NCBI RefSeq assembly: GCF_024494685.1
Contig: NZ_JANHDM010000006.1
Span: 1 to 64,000, forward strand
Length of the DNA: 64,000 nt
From: Halorubrum rubrum
GTDB lineage: Archaea; Halobacteriota; Halobacteria; Halobacteriales; Haloferacaceae
Direction: 5' to 3'
Shown here: in pieces, positions 16,609 through 25,199 of the stretch
How the letters are laid out: each line of letters opens with the position of its first letter
Position numbering within the stretch: position 1 is the first letter of the stretch
Notes under the pieces: model-generated
Told to the model about the DNA's origin: nothing
What the model saw: the letters and a program-made list of their open reading frames with translations, nothing else
Database searches by the model: none
Translations under genes and position numbers: made by a program

Positions 16609-18299
16609 CCGGGGACGCTCCGCGGACCGTACTCGACCGCTCGCGATCCGAGTTCGTCGAGCTGGTCGCGGACGCCGAGCGGCCGGTCGTCGTCCGCACG
16701 GCCGCGTCGCTCGACCCCGAGACGACCCCGCTCTCGGCGTACGCCACGCTCGTCGGCGACGAGCCGTACGGCTTCCTCTTAGAGTCCGGCGAGAAGGTGG
16801 CCTCGAGCGACCCCGACGGCGCGTTCACCGCGGGCGGGAAAGCCGACAGGCACGCCCGCTACTCGTTCGTCGGCTACGACCCCGAGGCGGTGGTCTCCGT
16901 CCACCCGGACCGCACCGAAGTGACCGAGCTCGGCCCCGCCGCGACGTTCGTCGGCGACGTGGACGCGGGCGGCGACGGGGTCGACGATGCCGACACCGAC
17001 GACGGGGGCGTCGACGACGACCGCGACGCCATCGACCGGCTCCGGGCGGCGTTCCCCGACGTCGCCCGTCGGGGCTTCCCCGAGACGGACCGGCAGATCC
17101 TCTCGGGCGGCTTCGTCGGCTTCCTCGCGTACGAGGCGGTGTACGACCTCTGGCTCGAGGAAGTCGGCGTCGAGCGCCCGGCGACCGAGTTCCCCGACGC
17201 CGAGTTCCTGTTGACGACGCGGACAGTCGTCTTCGACGAGAAGGAGGGGACCGTCGATCTGGTGTTCACGCCGGTCGTCGGCGTCGACGACGACCCCGGC
17301 AAGGTGTACGACGAACTCGCCGCGGAGGCGGACCGCGTCGCCGACGACCTCGCGGCGGCCGGCCCGCCGGACCCCGGCGGCGTCCGCGTTCGGGAGGAGG
17401 AGGCCGACCCGCAGGCGGCCTACGAGGAGGCCGTCCGGACCGCGAAACGCCACGTGCTCGACGGAGACATCTACCAGGGCGTGATCTCCCGGAGCCGGCG
17501 GCTCCGCGGCGACGTCGACCCGCTCGGGCTGTACGCGGCGCTCCGGGAGATCAACCCCTCGCCGTACATGTACGTCCTCAGCCACGACGACCGGACGGTG
17601 GTCGGCGCGAGCCCGGAGACGCTCGTCTCGGTGAAGGGCGACCGCGTCGTCTCGAACCCGATCGCGGGCACCTGCCCCCGCGGGACGAGCCCGGTCGAGG
17701 ACCGGCGGCTGGCCGGCGAGATGCTCGCGGACGGGAAGGAGCGCGCCGAACACACGATGCTCGTCGACCTCGCGCGCAACGACGTGCGCCGGGTGTCCGA
17801 GCCGGGGTCCGTCCGCGTCGAGGAGTTCATGAACGTGTTGAAGTACAGCCACGTCCAGCACATCGAGTCGACCGTGACGGGGACGCTCGCGCCCGACTGC
17901 GACCCGTTCGACGCCACGCGGGCGGCGTTCCCCGCGGGCACGCTCACCGGCGCGCCGAAGGTGCGCGCGATGGAGGTCATCGACGACCTCGAGACGACCC
18001 CGCGGGAGGCGTACGGCGGGGGCGTCGGCTACTACTCGTGGACCGGCGACGCGGACTTCGCGATCGTGATCCGGACGGCGACGATACGCGAGGGGATCGA
18101 CGGCTCCGGCGAGACGGGCTTCGAGGACGACGAGCGCGCCGGCACCGACGAGATCACGGTCCGCGCCGGCGCGGGGATCGTCGCCGACTCCGACCCGACC
18201 GCGGAGTACGAGGAGACCGAGCGCAAGATGGAGGGCGTCCTCGCCGCGATCGAGCGGGTTCGCGAGGACGACCCTCGGATCGAGGGGATGGGCCGATGA
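16605..18299 (+). CDS. trpE: anthranilate synthase component I
   Basis: Converts chorismate to anthranilate using ammonia from TrpG. In 564 residues the N-terminal domain carries LLES at 58-61, the classic element of the tryptophan feedback site, so allosteric inhibition is likely retained. An Asp/Gly-rich insert follows near 120-140. The chorismate-binding domain spans ~260-555 with DGDIYQGVISRS, NPSPYMYVL, GTCPRGTSP, ERAEHTMLVDLARND, and FPAGTLTGAPKVRAMEVI. An acidic insert near 510 lies within the final segment. ATG overlaps the trpF stop (ATGA), indicating translational coupling. Confidence 0.96.
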   Translation: MTGDAPRTVLDRSRSEFVELVADAERPVVVRTAASLDPETTPLSAYATLVGDEPYGFLLESGEKVASSDPDGAFTAGGKADRHARYSFVGYDPEAVVSVHPDRTEVTELGPAATFVGDVDAGGDGVDDADTDDGGVDDDRDAIDRLRAAFPDVARRGFPETDRQILSGGFVGFLAYEAVYDLWLEEVGVERPATEFPDAEFLLTTRTVVFDEKEGTVDLVFTPVVGVDDDPGKVYDELAAEADRVADDLAAAGPPDPGGVRVREEEADPQAAYEEAVRTAKRHVLDGDIYQGVISRSRRLRGDVDPLGLYAALREINPSPYMYVLSHDDRTVVGASPETLVSVKGDRVVSNPIAGTCPRGTSPVEDRRLAGEMLADGKERAEHTMLVDLARNDVRRVSEPGSVRVEEFMNVLKYSHVQHIESTVTGTLAPDCDPFDATRAAFPAGTLTGAPKVRAMEVIDDLETTPREAYGGGVGYYSWTGDADFAIVIRTATIREGIDGSGETGFEDDERAGTDEITVRAGAGIVADSDPTAEYEETERKMEGVLAAIERVREDDPRIEGMGR

Positions 18300-18928
18300 A
18301 GGTCGTCGTCGTCGACAACTTCGACTCGTTCACCTACAACCTCGTCGAGTACGTCTCGGAGCTCTCGGTCGGCGGCGGAGACGGTGAGGACGGCGGCGGT
18401 GAGGACGCGAGCGAGGACGTCGACATCGCGGTGTTGAAGAACACCGCGTCGCTGTCGGCGGTCGAGTCCGAGGCGCCCGACGCCGTGGTGATCAGTCCCG
18501 GACCGGGCCATCCGAAGAACGAGCGCGACGTCGGGGTTTCGGCGTCGGTGCTCCGGGAGCTGTCCCCCGACGTCCCGACCCTCGGGGTGTGTCTCGGGCT
18601 GGAGGCGGCCGTCCACGAGTACGGCGGCACGGTCGGGCACGCGCCGGAGCCGGTCCACGGCAAGGCGTTCCCGGTCGACCACGACGGCGCGGGCGTCTTC
18701 GCCGGGCTCGACCAGGGCTTTCGGGCGGGGCGGTACCACTCGCTCGTCGCCACGGAGGTGCCGGACGAGTTCGCGGTCACCGCGACGACCGACCACGCGG
18801 GCGAGCCGGTCGTGATGGGGATCCGGCACCGCGATCACCCGATCGAGGCGGTCCAGTTCCATCCCGAGAGCGTCCTCACCGCGGTCGGTCACGACGTGAT
18901 CCGGAACTTCCTCGAGTCGGTCGCGTAG
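18296..18928 (+). CDS. trpG: anthranilate synthase component II (glutamine amidotransferase)
   Basis: Hydrolyses glutamine and channels ammonia to TrpE. The 210 residues form a class I glutamine amidotransferase with triad Cys99 (in GVCLGLEAAV), His189 and Glu191 (in QFHPES). The usual Cys-Leu-Gly-His-Gln is Cys-Leu-Gly-Leu-Glu here, a visible departure just after the nucleophile. An acidic Gly-rich insert sits at ~25-40. ATG overlaps the trpE stop (ATGA). It is followed by a tandem repeat rather than by another trp gene. Confidence 0.95.
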   Translation: MKVVVVDNFDSFTYNLVEYVSELSVGGGDGEDGGGEDASEDVDIAVLKNTASLSAVESEAPDAVVISPGPGHPKNERDVGVSASVLRELSPDVPTLGVCLGLEAAVHEYGGTVGHAPEPVHGKAFPVDHDGAGVFAGLDQGFRAGRYHSLVATEVPDEFAVTATTDHAGEPVVMGIRHRDHPIEAVQFHPESVLTAVGHDVIRNFLESVA

Positions 18929-18940
18929 GTCGCGTCCCCT

Positions 18941-19011
18941 CTCTCCCGCTCCCACCCAGTCTCTCCCGCTCCCACCCAGTCTCTCCCGCTCCCACCCAGT
19001 CTCTCCCGCCC
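18941..19011. repeat. 20-bp tandem repeat, 3.5 copies
   Basis: The unit CTCTCCCGCTCCCACCCAGT repeats exactly at 18941-18960, 18961-18980 and 18981-19000, with a partial copy to 19011. It fills the gap between the convergent trpG and amidohydrolase genes. The identity of the copies implies recent expansion. Confidence 0.92.
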
Positions 19012-19017
19012 CGTTTC

Positions 19018-20622
19018 TCAGCGCGCGTCGTGAACGACCTCGCCGTCGACGACCGTCATCGCCACGTCGACGTCGCGGATCGTCTCCGGGTTCTCCCACG
19101 GCGACTCCTCTAAGACGACGAAGTCGGCGCGCTTGCCGACCTCGACGGTGCCCAGCCGGTCCTCGTCGAAGCCGGCGTACGCCGCCCCGCGGGTGTACGC
19201 ACGGAGCGCCTCCGTCACCGAGAGCCGCTGGCCCGCCGCGGGGGCGTTGACGGCGTGGTGGATCCCGAGGAGGGGGCCCATCGGCATCCCGTCGGAGCCG
19301 AACGCGAGCCGGACGCCCGCGTCGAGCATCTCGCGGTAGCGGTTGGTCTCCGCGGTGCGCTCCTCGCCGAGGCGCGCCTCGTAGAGCCCGTCCTCCCGTG
19401 CCCACTTCAGGAAGTTCGGCTGGACGCTCGCGACGACGCCCGTGTCCGCGAGCCGCTCGACGGCGTCGTCGTCTGCGAGTTCGACGTGCTCGATTCGGTG
19501 GCGGTCCGCGCCCGGATCGCCCGCGGCCGCCCCCTCGTAGGCGTCGAGGGTCGCCCGGATCGCCTCGTCGCCGATGGCGTGGGCCGTGAACTGGTAGCCC
19601 GCCTCGGTGGCCTCGCGCACCCACTCGTCGAGTTCGGCGGGCTCGATAACCCACTGGCCGGTCTCCTCCGGGTCGTCGGCGTACGGCTCGGAGAGCCGGG
19701 CGGTCCGGCCGCCGAAGCTCCCGTCGGTGAACGACTTGATCGCGCCCGTCCGGACGAACGCCGATCCCGCGTTCGTCGCGAGCCCCACCTCCCGGAGCGC
19801 GTCCAGGTGGTCGGTCCAGTAGTTGATCCGGACGCGCGCGGTCAGCTTTCCCTCCGCGTCGAGGTCGCGGTAGACCCGCGGAGCGTGCGAGTCCCGGACC
19901 ATGTCGTGAAAGGCCGTGATCCCCCGTTCGGCGCAGAGTTCGAGGCCCGCCTCGACGGCCGCGCGCGTCCCCGCCACGCCGGGCTCGACCGCCTCGTAGA
20001 CCGGGTCGATCGCGCTCTCGAGGAGGACGCCCGTCGGCTCGCCCGCGTCATCGGTCGGGACGGTTTCCTCGGGGACCGACTCCAGCGCGTCGGCGAACCG
20101 ATCGAGGACGACCCCGTTGACCGCGGCGACGTGCATGTCCTCGCGGAACGCGGCCACCGGGCGGTCGGTCGAGACGCGGTCGAGGTCGTCCCGCGTCAGG
20201 TACCGCTTTTCCTCCCACGTCGACTCGTCGTAGCCGTAGCCGAGCGCCCACTCCGTCGCGGGGTCGGCGGCGGCGGCGGCGGGATCGGCGGCGTCTCCGT
20301 CCGCCCCCTCCAGTTCCTCGGCCCGTTCCGTCAGCAGATCGATCGCCTCAGCGGGCGAGTCGGCCGCGGAGAGGTCCGCGTGGACGAGCGACCGCCCGAC
20401 GGTCGTCAGATGCGTGTGCGCGTCGACGAACCCCGGCAGGAGGACGCGTCCCGCGAGGTCGACGACGTCGGTGTCGACGCCGGCGAGGAACTCGACGTCG
20501 TACGTCCGGCCGAGCCGGACGACCTCGCCGTCGCGGACGGCGACCGCCTCGTGGGTCTCGTCGGGCTCGGCTAGCGTGTGGACCTCCCCGTTCAGGAAGA
20601 CCCGGTCCGCGGCTTCGCTCAT
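19018..20622 (-). CDS. amidohydrolase family 3 protein (YtcJ-like)
   Basis: A 534-residue metal-dependent hydrolase of the YtcJ/NfdA type. An N-terminal beta-sandwich strand (RVFLNGEVHTL) is followed by the metal motif FVDAHTHL near residue 65. GYGYDESTW comes next, then TAHAIGDEAIR, RIEHVELAD and FGSDGMPMG, which supply further metal ligands. The C-terminal strand is RADFVVLEESPW. These enzymes cleave exocyclic C-N bonds of formamide- or amide-type substrates; the substrate here is unknown. An Ala/Asp low-complexity insert lies near 115. Transcribed alone, divergent from a stress protein. Confidence 0.85.
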   Translation of the reverse strand: MSEAADRVFLNGEVHTLAEPDETHEAVAVRDGEVVRLGRTYDVEFLAGVDTDVVDLAGRVLLPGFVDAHTHLTTVGRSLVHADLSAADSPAEAIDLLTERAEELEGADGDAADPAAAAADPATEWALGYGYDESTWEEKRYLTRDDLDRVSTDRPVAAFREDMHVAAVNGVVLDRFADALESVPEETVPTDDAGEPTGVLLESAIDPVYEAVEPGVAGTRAAVEAGLELCAERGITAFHDMVRDSHAPRVYRDLDAEGKLTARVRINYWTDHLDALREVGLATNAGSAFVRTGAIKSFTDGSFGGRTARLSEPYADDPEETGQWVIEPAELDEWVREATEAGYQFTAHAIGDEAIRATLDAYEGAAAGDPGADRHRIEHVELADDDAVERLADTGVVASVQPNFLKWAREDGLYEARLGEERTAETNRYREMLDAGVRLAFGSDGMPMGPLLGIHHAVNAPAAGQRLSVTEALRAYTRGAAYAGFDEDRLGTVEVGKRADFVVLEESPWENPETIRDVDVAMTVVDGEVVHDAR

Positions 20623-20741
20623 GAACGTCCTCCCGCGCGGGACGGATTAACCGTTTGGGGCGGACCCTGACGAATCCTCTCGCTCTCCCGGTCCGGGAAC
20701 CGGGCACACCTTTTATTCGGTCACCGGACGAACCCTCGCAC

Positions 20742-21191
20742 ATGTACGATCGAATACTGTTCCCGACGGACGGCACGAAGGGCGTCGACCGCGCGACCGA
20801 CCACGCCATCGACGCGGCCGACCGCTACGACGCCACGCTCCACGTGCTCTACGTCGTCGACAGCGACATCGTCAACGCCTACTCCGGCGACGAGTTCGTG
20901 GACGGCTCCGAGGGAGCGGAGGAGACCCTCGAGGACAACGGCCGCGACGCGCTCGAGGCGGTCGCGGAGCGCGCGGCGAGCGCGGGCGTCGAGGTCGTGA
21001 CCGACCTCGTGTACGGAAAGCCGGACGAGGCGATCCTCCGGTACATCGACCGCGAGGACATCGACCTCACCGTGATGGGATCGAAGACGCGGCCGGGTGA
21101 GTACCGGCGGATGCTCGGCTCCGTCACGGAACGCGTCTCTCGACAGTCGCCCGCGCCGGTGAGCATCGTGAAGACGACCGTCTCGGGCTGA
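20742..21191 (+). CDS. universal stress protein, UspA family
   Basis: A 149-residue single-domain Usp: MYDRILFPTDGTKGVDRATDHAI at the start and DLTVMGSKTRPGEYRRMLGSVTERVSRQSPAPVSIV at the end. The G-x9-GS nucleotide-binding pattern is intact, so ATP or a related ligand is expected. A CTTTTATTC box (~20711-20719) is about 25 nt before the ATG, giving a leaderless start. It is the last gene before structured element copy A. Confidence 0.88.
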   Translation: MYDRILFPTDGTKGVDRATDHAIDAADRYDATLHVLYVVDSDIVNAYSGDEFVDGSEGAEETLEDNGRDALEAVAERAASAGVEVVTDLVYGKPDEAILRYIDREDIDLTVMGSKTRPGEYRRMLGSVTERVSRQSPAPVSIVKTTVSG

Positions 21192-21336
21192 GCTCGAGTC
21201 GCAGGCAGCGTCGTCGCAGTCGACCTCGTCGATTTTCACTTCATCAGACACGTTCTCGTTCGAAACGGACAGTCTATACTGTCTGCTTGTGGTACGGGTG
21301 TTTTGGTGGGGATCGGGGTGAGTAGAACGGGACCCT

Positions 21337-21621
21337 TGCTGTCGCGGTGACGATCCCCAAAGCCCCAGTCGCGAGGACTCGCGCGGCTCGCTGTGGTCCT
21401 CGTCACTCGCTCCGCTCGTTCCTGCGGCCCTTGCTTCGCCGGGCTTCGTCCTCGCGACTGCCCCTTTGAGTCCCACCCACCCCGCACCGCACCGCACCTC
21501 ACGCCTCCCCAACCTCGCGGCTCCTTTCAGTCGCCGCGTCCCTCGCGGGCGGTTCGCGGTCGCCTACGGCGACCACTCACCGGCGCGCCACCGAGATCGC
21601 TCGTTCCTTCGCCTGTAGTGA
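21337..21621 (+). repeat. structured dispersed element, copy A
   Basis: Non-coding multi-hairpin element lying between a stress-protein gene and tRNA-Gly. It begins TTGCTGTCGCGGTGA, then CCAAAGCCCC. A perfect 12-bp stem follows (AGTCGCGAGGAC at 21367-21378 with GTCCTCGCGACT at 21448-21459), then CTGCCCCTTTGAGTCCC and a C-rich conserved linker (21469-21520). Next come two more hairpins (one is GGTCGCC/GGCGACC near 21560), and the element closes with GCGCCACCGAGATCGCTCG. The CAAAG/CTTTG pair closes the first stem. No open frame is conserved between copies. The rest of 21192-21694 shows nothing else. Confidence 0.8.
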
Positions 21622-21694
21622 GAGATTCTCGGTGTGGAGTGATGGTTTAGCGTTCGGATGTACCCGTGGCTCGCGGTATTGCTCGCCGCAGGCA

Positions 21695-21765
21695 TGCACC
21701 GTCCGGGAATTGAACCCGGGCTATTAGCTTGGGAAGCTAATGTCCTACCACTGGACCAACGGTGC
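21695..21765 (-). tRNA. tRNA-Gly(CCC)
   Basis: On the minus strand: acceptor GCACCGT/ACGGTGC, and a D-arm containing the GTGGTAGGAC segment. The anticodon stem is TTAGC/GCTAA around loop TTCCCAA, giving anticodon CCC. The T-arm is CCGGG TTCAATT CCCGG, and the discriminator is A. It is 71 nt without CCA and has no intron. A GTTAAAG box is about 30 nt upstream (~21793-21799). It lies between element copy A and the M28 peptidase gene. Confidence 0.95.
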
Positions 21766-21885
21766 TCGATTCGGAGTACCCGACGGCGTCACTTTAACGT
21801 AGCGTTTCGCGGGTCTCGGGTCGGGCGAGGCGATCGCCCCCGTCGATTCCCACAGGATTAACCCGACCGCCGGGAACGGAGTCGC

Positions 21886-23289
21886 ATGGACGACGCAGCC
21901 TCCACCGAACCGGACGCGGTCGAGCGGGTGCGGGACCGGTACGCCGATCTCGCGCCCGCGCTCGCGCGGACCTGGGCGGACGACGAACCCTGGAAGTTCC
22001 TCACCGACCTCACCGCGATCGGGAGTCGGATGGCCGGCAGCGACGGCGAGCGACGGGCGGCGGACCTCGTCGCCGACGCCTTCGAGCGCGCCGGGCTCCG
22101 CGAGGTCCGAACCGACCCGTTCGAGTTGACCGCGTGGGAGCGCGGCGGGGCCGATCTCCGGGTCACCGTTCCCGGTCGGGACGGAACCGATCGGACCCGC
22201 GAGTTCGAGGCGCTGGCGCTCCCGTACTCGCCGGCGGAAACGGTCGAGGGCGAACTGGTCGACGTGGGGTACGGCACGCCCGAGGAGATCGACGCCGCGG
22301 ACGTGACGGGCCGGATCGCGGTCGCGTCGACGACGACGCCCTCGGAGTCCCGGTTCGTCCACCGCATGGAGACGTTCGGGCACGCGCTCGCGGCGGGCGC
22401 GGTCGGGTTCGTCTTCGTCAACCACCTCGAGGGGCAGCTCCCCCCGACGGGGTCGCTCACGTTCGGCGAGCCGGCGACGGCCCCGGCTGTCGGCGTCTCC
22501 GCGGAGACCGGCGGCTGGCTCCGCGAGTACGCCGCGAACGCCGAGGGCCCGGTCGCGAGCGTCGAACTCGGAGTCGAGGCGTCGTTCCGGTCCGCGGAGT
22601 CGCGGAACGTGATCGGGCGGGCCGGCCCCGACACCGACGAGCGGCTCCTCCTCCTCGCCCACTACGACGGCCACGACATCGCGGAGGCGGCGCTCGACAA
22701 CGGCTGCGGGATCGCCACGGTCGTGACCGCGGCGGGGGTCCTCTCGGAGGCGGACCTCCCGATCGGCGTCGACGTCGTCGCGGTCGGCTGCGAGGAGGTC
22801 GGGCTGCTCGGCGCGGAGCGGCTGGCGGCGACGACCGACATCGAGACCGTTCGCGGCGTGATCAACGTCGACGGGGCGGGGCGGTTCCGCGACCTCCGGG
22901 CGCTGACGCACACCTCCGAGGCGGCCCGGTCGGTCGCGGCGGCGGTGTCGAGCGCGATCCGACACCCGATCGAGGTGGATCCGGATCCGCACCCGTTCTC
23001 CGACCAGTGGCCGTTCGTCCGGCGCGGCGTGCCCGCGCTCCAGCTCCACAGCGACTCCGGCGAGCGCGGACGGGGGTGGGGCCACACCCACGCGGACACG
23101 CGCGACAAGGTGGACGATCGAAACCTGCGGGAACACGGGATGTTGACGGCGCTGCTCGTCGCCGAGTTCGCGGCCGAAGGCCGGGAGCCGGAGCGGCTCG
23201 ACGCGGACGCGCTCGCCGACGCGTTCCGCGAGACGGACTTCGAGACGGGGATGCGCGCGGCCGACCTGTGGCCGGCGGCGTGGGAGTGA
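21886..23289 (+). CDS. M28 family zinc aminopeptidase
   Basis: A 467-residue di-zinc exopeptidase. Metal and catalytic residues follow the family order: His259 and Asp261 in HYDGHD, then DNGCG (bridging Asp), CEEVGLLG (catalytic Glu pair), INVDGAG, and GHTHADTRDKVDDRN near the end. Residues ~90-200 are a PA-domain-like insert. No signal peptide is seen, so it is probably cytoplasmic. The final codons (AAWE) are duplicated after the stop, see 23274-23307. The substrate is probably small peptides; the exact specificity is unknown. Confidence 0.87.
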   Translation: MDDAASTEPDAVERVRDRYADLAPALARTWADDEPWKFLTDLTAIGSRMAGSDGERRAADLVADAFERAGLREVRTDPFELTAWERGGADLRVTVPGRDGTDRTREFEALALPYSPAETVEGELVDVGYGTPEEIDAADVTGRIAVASTTTPSESRFVHRMETFGHALAAGAVGFVFVNHLEGQLPPTGSLTFGEPATAPAVGVSAETGGWLREYAANAEGPVASVELGVEASFRSAESRNVIGRAGPDTDERLLLLAHYDGHDIAEAALDNGCGIATVVTAAGVLSEADLPIGVDVVAVGCEEVGLLGAERLAATTDIETVRGVINVDGAGRFRDLRALTHTSEAARSVAAAVSSAIRHPIEVDPDPHPFSDQWPFVRRGVPALQLHSDSGERGRGWGHTHADTRDKVDDRNLREHGMLTALLVAEFAAEGREPERLDADALADAFRETDFETGMRAADLWPAAWE

Positions 23290-23307
23290 GCGCGGCGGCG
23301 TGGGAGT
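23274..23307. repeat. 14-bp duplication across a stop codon
   Basis: GGCGGCGTGGGAGT at 23274-23287 spans into the peptidase stop and recurs exactly at 23294-23307, 20 bp further on, again followed by a stop in the same frame. Confidence 0.8.
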
Positions 23308-23355
23308 AACGTGGTGAGTGTGACGAAGGGGAGCGAGCGTCGAGACTGGAGCGAG

Positions 23356-24324
23356 TCACTCGGGCCGGCCGCGGGTCGGCATCGGGGGCGAAGCCCGCTT
23401 GTGCTCTGTCGCCCGGTGGCGCTCGAGGAGATCGTCGACCACTTCGCGGTCGAGGTCGAGCCGCGAGGCCACCTCGTCGGCCGGCAGTCCCTCGTCTATC
23501 GCGAGCCGCAAGGCGGGATCGACCGCGTCGTAGTCGGCCCCGAGGTCGTCGGCGTCGCGCTGACCCGCGAGCATGCCCGCTGTCGGCGGCTTCTCGAGGA
23601 CGAACCCCGGAACCTCGAGCGTCTCGGCGAGCTCCCGGACCTCGGTCTTGTAGAGGTGTCCGACGGGGAGCAGGTCCGCCCCCCCGTCGCCGTGTTTGGT
23701 CAGGTAGCCGAGCAGGCGCTCGCTCCGGTTGGTCGTCCCGCAGACGAGTCGGCCGGTCGCGTTGGCGGCGAGGTACGCGAGCGTCATGCGCAGGCGTGCG
23801 ATCGCGTTCCCGACGAGCGTCGGCTCGTCGTGGAGGCCGAAGCGGTCGGGCGCGACGCTCCCGAACTGCGCGAGAAGCGGCTGGAGGTGGACCGTGTCGT
23901 GGTCGATCCCCAGCGCCTCCGCGAGCCCCTCCGCGTCCCGCGCGTGGTGGGCGCCGATCTTGTTACACGGGAGGACCAGCCCGTAGACGCGGTCGGGGCC
24001 GAGCGCCTCGACCGCGATCGCGGCGGCCACCGTCGAGTCGAGCCCGCCGCTCATGTTGATCACGACGCCGTCGGCCCCCGCCGACGACACCGTCTCGCGA
24101 ACGAACGAGGCGACGCGTTCCAGCTCCGTCGCCGGGTCGATCGGGTCACCGGGAGCGGTCGGAGCGGCCGGATCGGACCCGGCCGCGCCGCCTTCCAGGG
24201 GAGAGTCCGGATCGTGACCGGACGAACCCGGATCGTGACCGGGCTCGACTCGGGTGGACGTGTACGGTGCGTCGCCGTCGTCCTCTCCGCCCGTCCTCGG
24301 GTCGCTGCGTGTGGAGGTGTCCAT
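23356..24324 (-). CDS. nadE: NAD+ synthetase
   Basis: Amidates deamido-NAD to NAD with ATP and ammonia. The 322-residue protein has the ATP-pyrophosphatase loop SGGLDS at 92-97, then VYGLVLPCNKIG, VGNAIARLRMTLAYLAAN, LVCGTTNRSERLLGYLTKHGDGGADL (adenylate and deamido-NAD contacts), and KPPTAGMLAGQRDADDLGADY. An N-terminal extension of about 55 low-complexity residues precedes the conserved fold and may be partly untranslated; no better start is obvious. It lacks a glutaminase domain, so it is the ammonia-dependent type. It converges on the M28 peptidase gene. Confidence 0.92.
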   Translation of the reverse strand: MDTSTRSDPRTGGEDDGDAPYTSTRVEPGHDPGSSGHDPDSPLEGGAAGSDPAAPTAPGDPIDPATELERVASFVRETVSSAGADGVVINMSGGLDSTVAAAIAVEALGPDRVYGLVLPCNKIGAHHARDAEGLAEALGIDHDTVHLQPLLAQFGSVAPDRFGLHDEPTLVGNAIARLRMTLAYLAANATGRLVCGTTNRSERLLGYLTKHGDGGADLLPVGHLYKTEVRELAETLEVPGFVLEKPPTAGMLAGQRDADDLGADYDAVDPALRLAIDEGLPADEVASRLDLDREVVDDLLERHRATEHKRASPPMPTRGRPE

Positions 24325-24567
24325 TGCGTCTCGCCGTCACGAACGGACGCGTAAATACGCTCCGTGAGTATTGTTTAAGGTCGTTATCGGGTGAACGGCG
24401 AGAATCCGACGCGGCGGAGACGTCCGCGACCGGTCGGTCGATCACGGGACGATGCGTCGCCGACGGATGTCGGCGGAACCCGCTCCGCCGGGCGGGGAAA
24501 ACCGCACGTTCGTTTTCGCCGACCAGATCGGTGGAGATCGTAAAGAATAATCCAGTTGTTGAACCCG

Positions 24568-24605
24568 ATACAAGTGTATTAGGTGTTTATAACCAAACGT
24601 TTATA
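24568..24605 (+). promoter_or_regulatory. promoter/operator of the downstream regulator gene
   Basis: An AT-rich block within GC-rich DNA. ATACA-AG-TGTAT (24568-24579) is a perfect short palindrome. GTTTATA appears twice, at 24585-24591 and 24599-24605; the second copy is about 28 nt before the ATG at 24630 and is probably the TATA box. Autoregulation is a reasonable guess for a DNA-binding gene. The remainder of the 24325-24567 gap shows only an ATTGTTTAAGG segment near 24370 that would serve as a TATA box for nadE (minus). Confidence 0.45.
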
Positions 24606-24629
24606 CAAGAATGCCTCTTCCATCGTCAC

Positions 24630-25199
24630 ATGTCCGCAATACAGTTGAGTTCGAGTCAGAAGCGGATCCTCACGTCGCTCGTGAACCTCGTCGACGACGA
24701 GGACGGCGTCGTCTGTGGGCGCGAGATCGCCGAGGCGATCGATCGGAACCCCGGAACCGTCCGCAACCGGATGCGGAGCCTCCGTTCGCTCCAGTTGGTC
24801 GAGGGCGTTCCCGGCCCGGACGGGGGGTACACGCCGACCCGCAGCGCCTACGAGACACTCGATCTGGACCGGATGGAGGAGGCCGAGCCGGTTCCCGTCG
24901 TTCACGACGGGTCGCCGGTAGAGGGCGTCACCGTCCGCGAGATCGAGCTCTCGAGCGTCAACAACCCCGAACTGTGCCGCGCGGAGGTCGTGTTGTGCGG
25001 GTCCGCCCGGCCCTTCGCGCGCGGCGACCGCGTGACCGTGGGGCCGACGCCGACGTCGGGGCTCCGCGTTTCCGGGATCGTCGACGCCGCCGACGTCGAC
25101 GGCGACACCCTCATGCTTCGCGTCGAATCGATGGAGACGGTCGCCGACCCGACGAAGGCGACCGCGGGCTCGATGGGCGGACGGTCCGCGAGCGACTAA
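24630..25199 (+). CDS. winged-helix transcriptional regulator
   Basis: A 189-residue protein. Residues ~5-75 form a winged helix (SQKRILTSLVNLV, CGREIAEAIDRNPGTVRNRMRSLRSLQLVEGVPGPDGGYTPT). The C-terminal half (~95-180) is a beta-rich domain (GVTVREIELSSVNNPELCRAEVVLCGS, RGDRVTVGPTP, LRVSGIVDAADVDGDTLMLRVESM) that may bind a ligand or mediate dimers. It resembles haloarchaeal regulators often labelled Rrf2-like. The stop overlaps the converging truA end by 4 nt. Its target is unknown, although its own promoter carries symmetrical sites. Confidence 0.75.
   Translation: MSAIQLSSSQKRILTSLVNLVDDEDGVVCGREIAEAIDRNPGTVRNRMRSLRSLQLVEGVPGPDGGYTPTRSAYETLDLDRMEEAEPVPVVHDGSPVEGVTVREIELSSVNNPELCRAEVVLCGSARPFARGDRVTVGPTPTSGLRVSGIVDAADVDGDTLMLRVESMETVADPTKATAGSMGGRSASD

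Noticed and set aside
21695-21765. Integrated element at tRNA-Gly
   Set aside because: No integrase and no repeated tRNA 3' end are visible on either side.
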